Positions 22,733-29,492 of a stretch of 30,408 nucleotides of DNA are shown here, in pieces. Numbering within the stretch: the first letter of the stretch is position 1; each line of letters begins with the position of its first letter. A program made the translations under genes and the position numbers. The stretch covers positions 1 through 30,408 of the forward strand of contig DATGLE010000027.1 of the NCBI GenBank assembly GCA_035294325.1, in the 5' to 3' direction. The notes under the pieces are model-generated. The model did not search any database and was not told the origin of the DNA. It was given only the letters and a program-made list of their open reading frames with translations. Source of the DNA: DATGLE01 sp035294325 (GTDB taxonomy: Bacteria; Chloroflexota; Ktedonobacteria; Ktedonobacterales; Ktedonobacteraceae).

Positions 22733-22749
22733 TTCAGGCAACTGTAAGG
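22733..22749 (+). promoter_or_regulatory. Shared 17-bp motif, copy 3 (upstream of ctaB)
   Basis: TTCAGGCAACTGTAAGG on the plus strand, followed by AATAG. It points toward ctaB, whose start is 88 bp downstream. The CTGTAAGG half and the TTCAGG half are identical to the other two copies. Confidence 0.55.
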
Positions 22750-22788
22750 AATAGTTTACCCCTTGCAAGGGCGCTATCAGGAGAAGTC

Positions 22789-22815
22789 ATGACAATAGGA
22801 GGCGTCGAATTATGA
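22789..22815 (+). CDS. Possible 8-codon leader ORF upstream of ctaB
   Basis: ATG at 22789 with AGGAG 5 nt upstream encodes MTIGGVEL and ends in TGA overlapping the next ATG (ATGA, 22812-22815). The ribosome-binding site is good, but an ORF this short may be chance. Confidence 0.25.
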   Translation: MTIGGVEL

Positions 22816-22877
22816 AGCAAAGGGGATACCTTACATTATGCAGCTTATACCTGCTGAGGAAGAGCGACAGGGCATAG
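22812..22877 (+). CDS. Possible 21-codon leader ORF overlapping the ctaB start
   Basis: ATG at 22812 has AGGAGG 9 nt upstream, a better site than that of ctaB. It encodes MKQRGYLTLCSLYLLRKSDR plus Ala and stops at 22875-22877, 40 nt inside ctaB in another frame. It could couple or limit ctaB translation. Confidence 0.3.
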   Translation: MKQRGYLTLCSLYLLRKSDRA

Positions 22878-23776
22878 CAGCGACGCCGGGACCTTCGAAA
22901 GAGCCGGGACCGGTACGGGCAACCATCGCCAGTTATGTCGATCTGATGAAGCCACATGTGACAGTGCTGCTGCTCGGTGTGACGGCGGCGGCGATGGCGA
23001 TTGCGCAGCAGGGATTGCCGGCGCCCGCTCTGCTCCTGGCTACGCTGCTGGGAGGAGCAATGGCAGCCGGCAGCGCGAACAGCATTAATTGTTATATTGA
23101 CCGCGACATCGATCAGATTATGGGACGCACGCAGCGCCGTTCATTGCCCGCTGGCAGGGTCGCGCCCAGAAACGCGCTGATCTTCGGCATCGCCCTGGGC
23201 GTCGCTTCCTTCATTGTTCTGGCCGTCTTCGTGAATATGCTCAGCGCGATACTCTCGGTTGCCGCTATTCTGTTCTACGTATTTGTCTACACGCTGGGGT
23301 TGAAGCGTACTTCCGCACAGAACATTGTTATCGGCGGCGCGGCGGGCGCGGTGCCCGTCCTGGTCGGCTGGGCCGCTGTTACCAATACGCTGACGCTTCC
23401 CGCAGTCTGGCTCTTTGCCATCATTTTCTACTGGACGCCGCCGCACTTCTGGGCGCTCTCCCTGCTCATACAGAAGGATTACGAGAAGGCGCGCGTGCCG
23501 ATGCTGCCCGTGGTGATGGGCGAGGATGAGACGCGCCGGCAGATTCTGCTCTACTCGCTCTTGCTTTTAGCTGTTACCCTTATTCTCTTTGCGATGCATA
23601 CGATGGGCTATCTCTATCTGGTGGCAGCGGTGGCGCTGGGAGGTGTGCTGATTTATATGGCGGTCCGCCTTGTACGCGACCATACAAAGAAGTGGGCACG
23701 CACTCTCTTCTGGTATTCTAACTGTTACCTCGCGGCTATCTTCGCCGCGATGGTTGTGGACAGAGTAATCCATTGA
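22838..23776 (+). CDS. ctaB: Protohaem IX farnesyltransferase (haem o synthase)
   Basis: The 312-residue UbiA-family membrane prenyltransferase has the first Asp-rich motif NCYIDRDIDQIMGRTQRRSLPAG and the second loop YTLGLKRTSAQNIVIGGAAGAVP, with about nine helices. It attaches farnesyl to haem B to give haem O, the precursor of haem A for the adjacent oxidase. The ATG has only AAAGGGG about 12 nt upstream, while two short ORFs with stronger ribosome-binding sites overlap its start. No haem A synthase is in the window. The SCO gene follows after 129 bp on the same strand. Confidence 0.93.
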   Translation: MQLIPAEEERQGIAATPGPSKEPGPVRATIASYVDLMKPHVTVLLLGVTAAAMAIAQQGLPAPALLLATLLGGAMAAGSANSINCYIDRDIDQIMGRTQRRSLPAGRVAPRNALIFGIALGVASFIVLAVFVNMLSAILSVAAILFYVFVYTLGLKRTSAQNIVIGGAAGAVPVLVGWAAVTNTLTLPAVWLFAIIFYWTPPHFWALSLLIQKDYEKARVPMLPVVMGEDETRRQILLYSLLLLAVTLILFAMHTMGYLYLVAAVALGGVLIYMAVRLVRDHTKKWARTLFWYSNCYLAAIFAAMVVDRVIH

Positions 23777-23905
23777 CACCATGTACATGTTTCCTGGCAA
23801 CTCACCGCTGCGCGGTTCGCCGGGGGGAGGGGTGTGCCGCAGGCGCACAACAATATGCACATCGCGTTCGTTAGTCAGTCGAAAGTCGAACGGTAGAGTT
23901 AAGCT

Positions 23906-24544
23906 ATGATACGTTGGAACTGGCGCCTCGCTTCGAGGCTATCCGTTGTCACCCTGGCGGTCCTGGTCGTGCTGATCGTCGCCATCATTCAACGCAATAA
24001 CGCGGCGACATCGGCGCAGCTCAATAGCGGTAATGCGCCTCCCAACGGCTTGCAGGGCACGAGTCTGGGCGATACACCGGCACCGGATTTTCGCCTGACC
24101 GATCAGTTGGGACAACAGGTATCGCTCTCGCAATTCAAGGGGAAGCCGGTAGTGTTGACCTTCATGTACACGCATTGTCCCGATATTTGCCCACTGACCG
24201 CGCAGAAGATGCACGCAGCGCTGCAAATGCTTGGCAGCAGCGCTCACGATATCGGGGTGCTGGCGGTGAGCACAGATCCACGGGGGGACACCCGGGCGGC
24301 GGCGCTCAGCTTCACGAAGGCTCATGACATGCAGGATTACTGGCACTACCTGATCGGCACCCAGACTTCACTCTCCCACGTCTGGACGGCCTACAGTGTC
24401 TATGCCGCCCCGCAGATCCATTCGGTGAGCCACAGCACGGGACTCTATCTCATAGATAAGCAGGGCCGCGAGAGTGTTTTCCTGGACGACAGCTTCACTC
24501 CTGCACAACTGGCGAGCGACCTCAAGATTCTGCTGAACTCTTGA
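23906..24544 (+). CDS. SCO1/SenC family copper chaperone
   Basis: The 212-residue protein has an uncleaved N-terminal membrane anchor (12-28) and a thioredoxin-like domain outside the cell. The copper/redox motif is THCPDICP (C91, C95) and the copper His is in HSVSHSTGLYLID (H176). STDPRGDT is another family signature. It delivers copper to, or keeps reduced, the CuA centre of subunit II, in keeping with the oxidase genes around it. It converges with the polymerase-like gene, whose stop is 12 bp away. The 129-bp gap before it has a GC-rich stretch with an imperfect hairpin (GTGTGCC-GCA-GGCGCAC). Confidence 0.92.
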   Translation: MIRWNWRLASRLSVVTLAVLVVLIVAIIQRNNAATSAQLNSGNAPPNGLQGTSLGDTPAPDFRLTDQLGQQVSLSQFKGKPVVLTFMYTHCPDICPLTAQKMHAALQMLGSSAHDIGVLAVSTDPRGDTRAAALSFTKAHDMQDYWHYLIGTQTSLSHVWTAYSVYAAPQIHSVSHSTGLYLIDKQGRESVFLDDSFTPAQLASDLKILLNS

Positions 24545-24556
24545 CTACAACTGCCA

Positions 24557-25987
24557 CTATAACTTGCGCGTTAGCCGCGTCGTGGTCCTGCCGCGACTGC
24601 GTGCCGGCGGGGGATAATAGACAGGAGTGGACGCAATGATATCGCCAACGCGCAGTTGCACCTGCACGTAGCGGTACGCCGGGCGATGATAGTGCGCGAA
24701 GAGCATGAGGCTGTGATGCGCGATTACATCGGCCTCATCGGTATGACGTGACAGGATCATCTGCCCGCCAATGGTCTCCTGAGCGATAGCGGCCTCTACC
24801 TCCTCACCCGGCTCGCCCATTGTCAGTTTGCGCGTCTCACGGGGCATACGGTTCGGCCAGAGGATGAGCGCGATGGACTGCCCCTTGAGGCGCTGCTCAT
24901 GCAGGCGCTCGCTCAGGTAATCGGCAAGCCTGCGGATAGCGGCGCAGGTCTCGTCGGCATCGGCGATATGATGGAAACGCACACGAGCGTTCTGGCTCAA
25001 TGGAGGGGCATCCGGCACAACGAGGCTGTTATCTTCGCCCGAAGCAACCTGATAGAGCCAGCCGCCCATCCGGCCCAGGCGCCGGATCAGGCCCTCTTCA
25101 TTCAATGCGGCAACCTGCGCGAAGGTGGTGATGCCAAAGTCGCGCAGGTGCGCTACCAGTTCGGCCAGGGCCACAGGATCGAACTGCTCGCTCCTCCCCT
25201 CCATGTCAAACGAGTGCGTAGAGCGCCCTTCCTGCTGCTCGCTCAATTCTGGCAAGGCGCCCGGAATGCCGCTGCCAGCGGAACGTACCTGCAACAGCAT
25301 CGTCAGGGGCAGCGTCTGCACAAACGATGCCTCGCGCCCCGCCGGGATATAGAGCACGCCCTGGCGACCATCTCTGCGGCTCATCAGCGCGGCCAGCTCC
25401 GCGATAGCCTTGCCGTTGGCAATGCCGATCTGCGCCGTCAGCCCCATCTCGGCTATTTCGGCACAGAGCCGCTCCGCCAGGGCCACCGGCGAATCAAAAG
25501 GCAGTTCGCAGCCGCGCAGATCGATAAAGGCATCGGCAATCGGCACCGATTCGATGATGCGCGAGTACGCTTTGTAGCGCTCCCGCAGCTTTTGCAGCAC
25601 CGGCTGATAGCGGTCATAGGCTGCCGGCAGAAAACGTGTGCGCGGCGCCAGGCGATGCACGCGGCGCAGAGGCATGCCGGGGCTGATCCCCAGGCGCACA
25701 GCAGCCGGCGAGGCATCAATGACCCGTCCCGGCTCGTTGGGGCGCCCGGTGCCGGTGCCCACGACGAAGCTCAGCCCGCGCAGCGTCGGATCGAATATCT
25801 CTTCCAGGGTGCAATAAAAGTGACGGATACGTACATGCATGATGCCATGTCGTAGACGCGCGCGCTCCGCTGCTCGCGCGGCCTCGCGTAAATCGATAGA
25901 GTGGGCAGCGGGCAGATGACCATTTGTTGATCCGCCGCTGCTCTGGGGACTGTTCTGTAAAGCTGGCGCTATATGAGATTGTTGCAT
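24557..25987 (-). CDS. Y-family DNA polymerase-like protein without catalytic carboxylates (ImuB-like)
   Basis: The 476-residue protein aligns with the DinB/ImuB fold. Catalytic positions are changed: where polymerases have V-D-F-D-x-F-Y it reads V52-R53-I54-R55-H-F-Y, and S-I-D-E-A reads P-I-A151-D152-A. So three of the metal-binding acids are lost. Family features kept are the fingers region (DASPAAVRLGISPGMPL), YDRYQPVLQKL, GIANGKAIAELAA, a helix-hairpin-helix (LRDFGITTFAQVAALNEEGLIRRLG) and a little-finger-like C-terminus. ImuB proteins similarly lack catalysis and act as mutasome adaptors. No imuA or dnaE2 adjoins it here. A 45-residue N-terminal extension precedes the core. Confidence 0.78.
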   Translation of the reverse strand: MQQSHIAPALQNSPQSSGGSTNGHLPAAHSIDLREAARAAERARLRHGIMHVRIRHFYCTLEEIFDPTLRGLSFVVGTGTGRPNEPGRVIDASPAAVRLGISPGMPLRRVHRLAPRTRFLPAAYDRYQPVLQKLRERYKAYSRIIESVPIADAFIDLRGCELPFDSPVALAERLCAEIAEMGLTAQIGIANGKAIAELAALMSRRDGRQGVLYIPAGREASFVQTLPLTMLLQVRSAGSGIPGALPELSEQQEGRSTHSFDMEGRSEQFDPVALAELVAHLRDFGITTFAQVAALNEEGLIRRLGRMGGWLYQVASGEDNSLVVPDAPPLSQNARVRFHHIADADETCAAIRRLADYLSERLHEQRLKGQSIALILWPNRMPRETRKLTMGEPGEEVEAAIAQETIGGQMILSRHTDEADVIAHHSLMLFAHYHRPAYRYVQVQLRVGDIIASTPVYYPPPARSRGRTTTRLTRKL

Positions 25988-26356
25988 AATGATCTTCTAT
26001 ATTTTTCCATGTACGAGCACAACGACGATCCACATGTTTGCTACTATAAACGCGCGCCAGGCGGCGGTTTGCACATGGCCTGGATTCTCGCACCCTCGAT
26101 GGCCGCAATAGTGTAGGCATACAGCACATACATGCACATATTATATCTCAGAGCGCCGGGAGCTTATCAAGCCTGACGGGCTATCAAGTTATCCCGCTTC
26201 ATCCCATTTCTTATCGTGCTACGCGAGCCACAGCAATTTTTGCTCGGACTATTGCAATGGAACAGAGCCTGGGGTATAGTGAGAAGGCAGCTCATAGCTT
26301 TTCATTCATCAATCCTGAGAAGAGGATACGATCATCACCGCAGCAAGGAGGGCGCG
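25988..26356. other. Divergent intergenic region
   Basis: These 369 bp separate the polymerase-like gene and the Clp-N protein. The only clear signal is the promoter at 26252-26280 for the latter. A TTTATAGT near 26046-26053 (minus) could be the -10 of the polymerase-like gene but lacks a convincing -35. No RNA gene or repeat was seen. Confidence 0.4.
26252..26280 (+). promoter_or_regulatory. Sigma-70 promoter of the Clp-N repeat gene
   Basis: TTGCAA (26252-26257), 17-bp spacer, TATAGT (26275-26280). Start predicted near 26287, about 70 nt before the ATG at 26357. It lies inside the in-frame extension to 26216, which therefore cannot be part of the protein. Confidence 0.6.
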
Positions 26357-27328
26357 ATGCAAGACCGAGACCGCTTTGACAGGTTCACCGAGCGGGCCAG
26401 AAAGGTGCTATCGCTCGCACAGGAGGAAGCGCAGCGCTTCCAGCACAACTATATCGGAACCGAGCACCTGCTGCTCGGCCTGGTCCGCGAGGGCGAGGGC
26501 GTGGCCGCCAGAGTATTAGCCAATCTTGGCATAGAACTCAGCAGGGTGCGCGGTGCTGTAGAATTTATCATTGGCCGGGGAGACCGCATCGTTCTGGGGG
26601 AGATTGGCCTGACGCCGCGCGCCAAGAAGGTGATCGAGCTGGCCGTTGATGAAGCTCACCGGATGAATCACCACTATATCGGCACCGAACACCTGCTGCT
26701 TGGCCTGGTCCGCGAAGGCTCTGGCATCGCCGCCGGCGTTCTGGAGAGCCTGGGCATCAATCTGGAGAAGGTACGCACAGAGACAATCCACACGCTTTCA
26801 CAGGTTGGAGCCGCTGCCGCAACGCCGAAATCAGCTCCCGATGCTTCCCTGCACTGGCGCTTCCCCAGATCTGAAAATTATACGCTGACGGAACAAGCAG
26901 GCAACGTATTGAGCTATGCACGGGAGGAGGCAAGGCGTTTGCAGCACGACGCCGTTCGCCCTGAACATATGCTGCTTGGATTGGTGCACGAGGCTGATGG
27001 TCTTGCAGCCAGAGTATTGAGCGAGATGGGTGTCGATCTCGTCAAGACAAGAAGCGCGGTTGAAGAACTGGTTAAACGCGGGGAGCGGCAAGTTATCGAC
27101 CTCGATCTGGCGCCGCTGGTGAAGGCGCAGATCCACCTGGCCGCCGATGAGGCCGAGCGCCTGGGACATGACCTTATAGGAACCAGGCATCTGCTGCTGG
27201 GATTGCTGCGCACGGGCGAGAACGCCGCTTCGCGCGCGCTTGGCAAGCTGGGCATCGATCTGGCGCAATTGCGCGAAAAAACGCTCCAGGCCAGCGATGA
27301 GCAGAATGAGAAAGAGAATCCTCAGTAG
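26357..27328 (+). CDS. Four-repeat Clp-N domain protein without ATPase
   Basis: The 323-residue protein consists of two tandem double Clp-N (ClpC/ClpA N-terminal) modules. Repeats lie at about 9-75, 84-149, 176-242 and 250-313, each with the F/L-T-x-x-A, EEA, GTEHLLLGL and VLxxLGI signature. The first pair is the most canonical; the fourth reads GTRHLLLGL. No AAA+ domain, Walker motif or tripeptide for ClpP follows. Clp-N domains bind adaptor proteins or substrates such as phospho-Arg proteins, so this may be a decoy, adaptor or scaffold (inference). AAGGAGG lies 5 nt before the chosen ATG. The stop codon lies inside a terminator stem. Confidence 0.85.
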   Translation: MQDRDRFDRFTERARKVLSLAQEEAQRFQHNYIGTEHLLLGLVREGEGVAARVLANLGIELSRVRGAVEFIIGRGDRIVLGEIGLTPRAKKVIELAVDEAHRMNHHYIGTEHLLLGLVREGSGIAAGVLESLGINLEKVRTETIHTLSQVGAAAATPKSAPDASLHWRFPRSENYTLTEQAGNVLSYAREEARRLQHDAVRPEHMLLGLVHEADGLAARVLSEMGVDLVKTRSAVEELVKRGERQVIDLDLAPLVKAQIHLAADEAERLGHDLIGTRHLLLGLLRTGENAASRALGKLGIDLAQLREKTLQASDEQNEKENPQ

Positions 27329-27375
27329 GATCCTGCAACGGCTAGCGCCGTTGCAGGATCCTACTGAGGATTTTT
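27317..27375 (+). terminator. Intrinsic terminator with 26-bp perfect stem overlapping the Clp-N stop codon
   Basis: Left arm 27317-27342 and right arm 27347-27372 are exact reverse complements around a TAGC loop, followed by T to 27375. The stop codon TAG (27326-27328) is within the left arm. Stem length is well above the usual 6-12 bp. Confidence 0.85.
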
Positions 27376-27392
27376 GAGAGAGTATATTGGGG

Positions 27393-27452
27393 TGACGGGG
27401 CCGCGCGAACGCCCGGCCAGAGAGGACGGTGAGAATCAGACACTCTCTGAAA
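27393..27452. repeat. Dispersed palindromic repeat, copy B
   Basis: Starts TGACG, continues CGCGAACGCCC, CAGAGAG and ends ACACTCTCTGAAA, the same block order as 13045-13115. CAGAGAG (27418-27424) and CTCTCTG (27443-27449) form the stem. It is 66 bp upstream of the helical-protein gene. Confidence 0.5.
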
Positions 27453-27517
27453 AGCGAAGGCTTCATTATGTGGAGCGAGTACAATATATAGTGAAGTAAA
27501 AGCTAGTAGAGGGAGAG

Positions 27518-28360
27518 ATGGGTGGGATGAAACATGAGCCTGCGGACGAAATCTCGCAATCTGAAGCGCCGGACGAACCACCTTCCACTGAAGAGGATCA
27601 GTACGCGGAGAGCGTGGAACTGACTATCGTTCTGGCACGTCTGAATAGCTATTGCAACGGTCAGGTCTCCGTCGAGGATCTGGAGATCCTCGGCTTTAGC
27701 CTGCATCACCTCTTTTACAGCGTCAGCGCGCTCTATCGCGACGTGCTGCCGGAACTGGCCGCCATCGGACAACCTCCGCTGGAATCTCGGGACGGCATCA
27801 ATGACCTGCTGCGACTCCATCGCATCTGGACGCGACTGCAAATAGTGAGGCGTCTCCTGGGGAAGATCGAGCCGCTTTGCCATCTGCTCAGCAACACCAT
27901 CACCTGCATCCTCGACGCTCTTGACGCTCCACAGAGTGACTACTATCTGCACACGGTGCCGCCGGAGATACCTACACAATCTTACCAGGAGTATTTACGC
28001 TACCTGGAGGACCAGGAGGAATGGGAACGGACGGTAGCGCTGCTGGGCGAACACGTCAACGCATGGCAGCGCTGTTATGAGCAGCGTCTCTTCTTTGCTA
28101 CCTGCTTTGCCCATCTCAGCACGGCCATCCCCTCTCTACCGCAAGTTGACAGCGCCTTCGCGTCCCTGCTGGATGCCGCGAGCGCGATCTTTAGCGATAT
28201 CCTGCTGGATTTCCATGCTGTTTCAGCCGGCGATGCGATAGCGGTCGCTACTGTCCTGCTCGATATGATGCAGAAAATCGATCAGATACTCATACAGGTC
28301 GATGTCCTGTCGGAGCCACTACATGCCCTGCTCAAAGAGCATCTCGTTGGCGTGGAGTAA
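27518..28360 (+). CDS. Helical protein of unknown function
   Basis: I do not recognise this 280-residue protein. The first 30 residues are acidic and Pro/Ser-rich (probably disordered). The rest is predicted helical with many Leu and His residues, no signal peptide and no convincing membrane segment; a hydrophobic stretch near 235-275 (AIAVATVLLDMMQKIDQILIQ) looks amphipathic. There are several Cys but no metal motif. AGAGG is 5 nt before the first ATG; a second ATG three codons on is also possible. The next gene starts 230 bp downstream, so an operon is not certain. Confidence 0.75.
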   Translation: MGGMKHEPADEISQSEAPDEPPSTEEDQYAESVELTIVLARLNSYCNGQVSVEDLEILGFSLHHLFYSVSALYRDVLPELAAIGQPPLESRDGINDLLRLHRIWTRLQIVRRLLGKIEPLCHLLSNTITCILDALDAPQSDYYLHTVPPEIPTQSYQEYLRYLEDQEEWERTVALLGEHVNAWQRCYEQRLFFATCFAHLSTAIPSLPQVDSAFASLLDAASAIFSDILLDFHAVSAGDAIAVATVLLDMMQKIDQILIQVDVLSEPLHALLKEHLVGVE

Positions 28361-28399
28361 ATATTGCCGGGAGATGACATGTAGAGACGGCGGCTTGCC

Positions 28400-28484
28400 C
28401 CCGTCTTCTATACGACCCGTCTTCTATTACGAAATGAACCGATCTTAACCACAATTTACGAAATGAACCGATCTTAACCACAAT
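28400..28484. repeat. Two adjacent short tandem duplications
   Basis: A 16-17-bp unit beginning CCCGTCTTCTAT is repeated at 28400-28415 and 28416-28432 (one inserted T). Directly after it, a 29-bp unit is duplicated exactly: 28427-28455 and 28456-28484, beginning TTACGAAATGAACC and containing CTTAACCA. Confidence 0.85.
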
Positions 28485-28549
28485 TGCGGAGTCTTAACGA
28501 GAACATAACCAGATTCACGCTGCTTTTCGCCACCCCCATAGGGTATTCT
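28444..28549 (+). promoter_or_regulatory. CTTAACC-type box array and candidate promoter of the GGDEF-MshEN gene
   Basis: CTTAACCA occurs at 28444-28451 and 28473-28480, with CTTAACGA at 28493-28500 and CATAACCA at 28504-28511. Weaker TGAACC/TTTACG elements fall about 10 bp from these. An extended -10-like GGGTATTCT (TATTCT 28544-28549) follows about 33 bp on, without a -35. This is the layout of an activator-dependent promoter bound by an OmpR/PhoB-type regulator (inference). Confidence 0.4.
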
Positions 28550-28590
28550 GCAACATAAAAGAGTTACTATCCGGTGCAAGGAGCCGCATT

Positions 28591-29436
28591 ATGTGCAGGG
28601 AGGTCGTATCTCATCCTCCACACGAGCAGACAACAAACGTATACACCTACCAGACCATAGAGACGGTCGATGCTGTCGCAACAGCGATGAGACGCATTAC
28701 CGGGACACGCTCACCGCAAATCGCTCTGGTGACGATCAAGTTGCACTTCGATCACGAGGGACGCATTTATGCTGCTCGTCGCGCACAGGCACGGCACTGC
28801 ACCCACTACCTGCTTGATAACCTGCGCCCCCTGGTACGCAGAACCGATGAAGTGTTTCTTCTGGATCATAGCTTCTATTTTGTGCTGCCCGGCGCTAACC
28901 TGGAAGGCGGCCGCATTGTCCAGGATCGCCTGTGGGATGCCCTGCTCTGGCGCGTTCATAATATTTCTGTCGAACAGATCGTGCGTCCAGGCACTATGAT
29001 GATCGGCTATAGTGCCTATCCGCAGCCTCAGGAAGAGATTAGCGAGTGCATCAGCGCGGCCAGCGTAACCCGCATGCGCTTTGACGCGCCAGGCGAGAGA
29101 GCCGCGCGCCGGGCCGCCGCACACGAGAGCCGGTCCGGCGATGAGGATCTGCCGGGCGTGGCTCGTAAGCTGGGCGTCCCCTACCTTTCACTGCTTCCCC
29201 GCAAGCTGCCGGAGAAGGTGCAGCAGCTTGTAAGCCCTCAACTGGCGCAGGAACTGCATTGTTATCCACTGGGCCGCGAACGTGATATGCTCACGGTGGC
29301 AATGGAGAATCCCCAGGATAGCAAGGCGCTGGCTCGTTTGCGCGAGGCAACGGGATTGCATATCTTTCCCGTGCTGACGCGCCCGGAAGAGCTACAGACA
29401 GCCCTGGCGGAATTGAGCCAGCTTGTTCGCGCCTGA
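28591..29436 (+). CDS. Degenerate GGDEF domain fused to an MshEN (GspE/PilB N-terminal) domain
   Basis: The 281-residue protein has two parts. Residues about 40-160 follow the diguanylate-cyclase fold (RRTDEVFLLDHSFYFVLPGANLEGGRIVQDRL), where the active-site GGDEF reads LDHSF (91-95), so synthesis of c-di-GMP is not expected. Residues 187-278 look like the MshEN/T2SSE_N domain (ARKLGVPYLSLLPRKLP ... CYPLGRERDMLTVAMENPQD), which binds c-di-GMP in some ATPases. No ATPase domain follows. It may sense a nucleotide or act as an adaptor of a pilus or secretion ATPase. The ATG follows AAGGAG; a box array lies upstream. Confidence 0.72.
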   Translation: MCREVVSHPPHEQTTNVYTYQTIETVDAVATAMRRITGTRSPQIALVTIKLHFDHEGRIYAARRAQARHCTHYLLDNLRPLVRRTDEVFLLDHSFYFVLPGANLEGGRIVQDRLWDALLWRVHNISVEQIVRPGTMMIGYSAYPQPQEEISECISAASVTRMRFDAPGERAARRAAAHESRSGDEDLPGVARKLGVPYLSLLPRKLPEKVQQLVSPQLAQELHCYPLGRERDMLTVAMENPQDSKALARLREATGLHIFPVLTRPEELQTALAELSQLVRA

Positions 29437-29451
29437 CGCCCTTGCTATAAT
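29423..29451 (+). promoter_or_regulatory. Candidate promoter of the epimerase gene
   Basis: TTGTTC (29423-29428), 17-bp spacer, perfect TATAAT (29446-29451). The -35 lies within the last codons of the preceding gene. Predicted start is near 29458, about 35 nt before the ATG. Confidence 0.5.
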
Positions 29452-29492
29452 AACATTAAATACAACATTCATAATAGAAAGGTTCTATTTTC

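Noticed and set aside
22612..22815. 67-codon plus-strand ORF through the MITE end
   Set aside because: It begins in the transposable element and crosses the regulatory motif and stem-loop; only its last eight codons have a ribosome-binding site.
26216..26356. N-terminal extension of the Clp-N protein from an upstream ATG
   Set aside because: A sigma-70 promoter lies inside it and the ATG at 26357 has a strong ribosome-binding site directly before a canonical Clp-N start.
28400..28484. CRISPR array
   Set aside because: The repeats are directly adjacent, with no spacers, and only two copies each; no cas genes are present.
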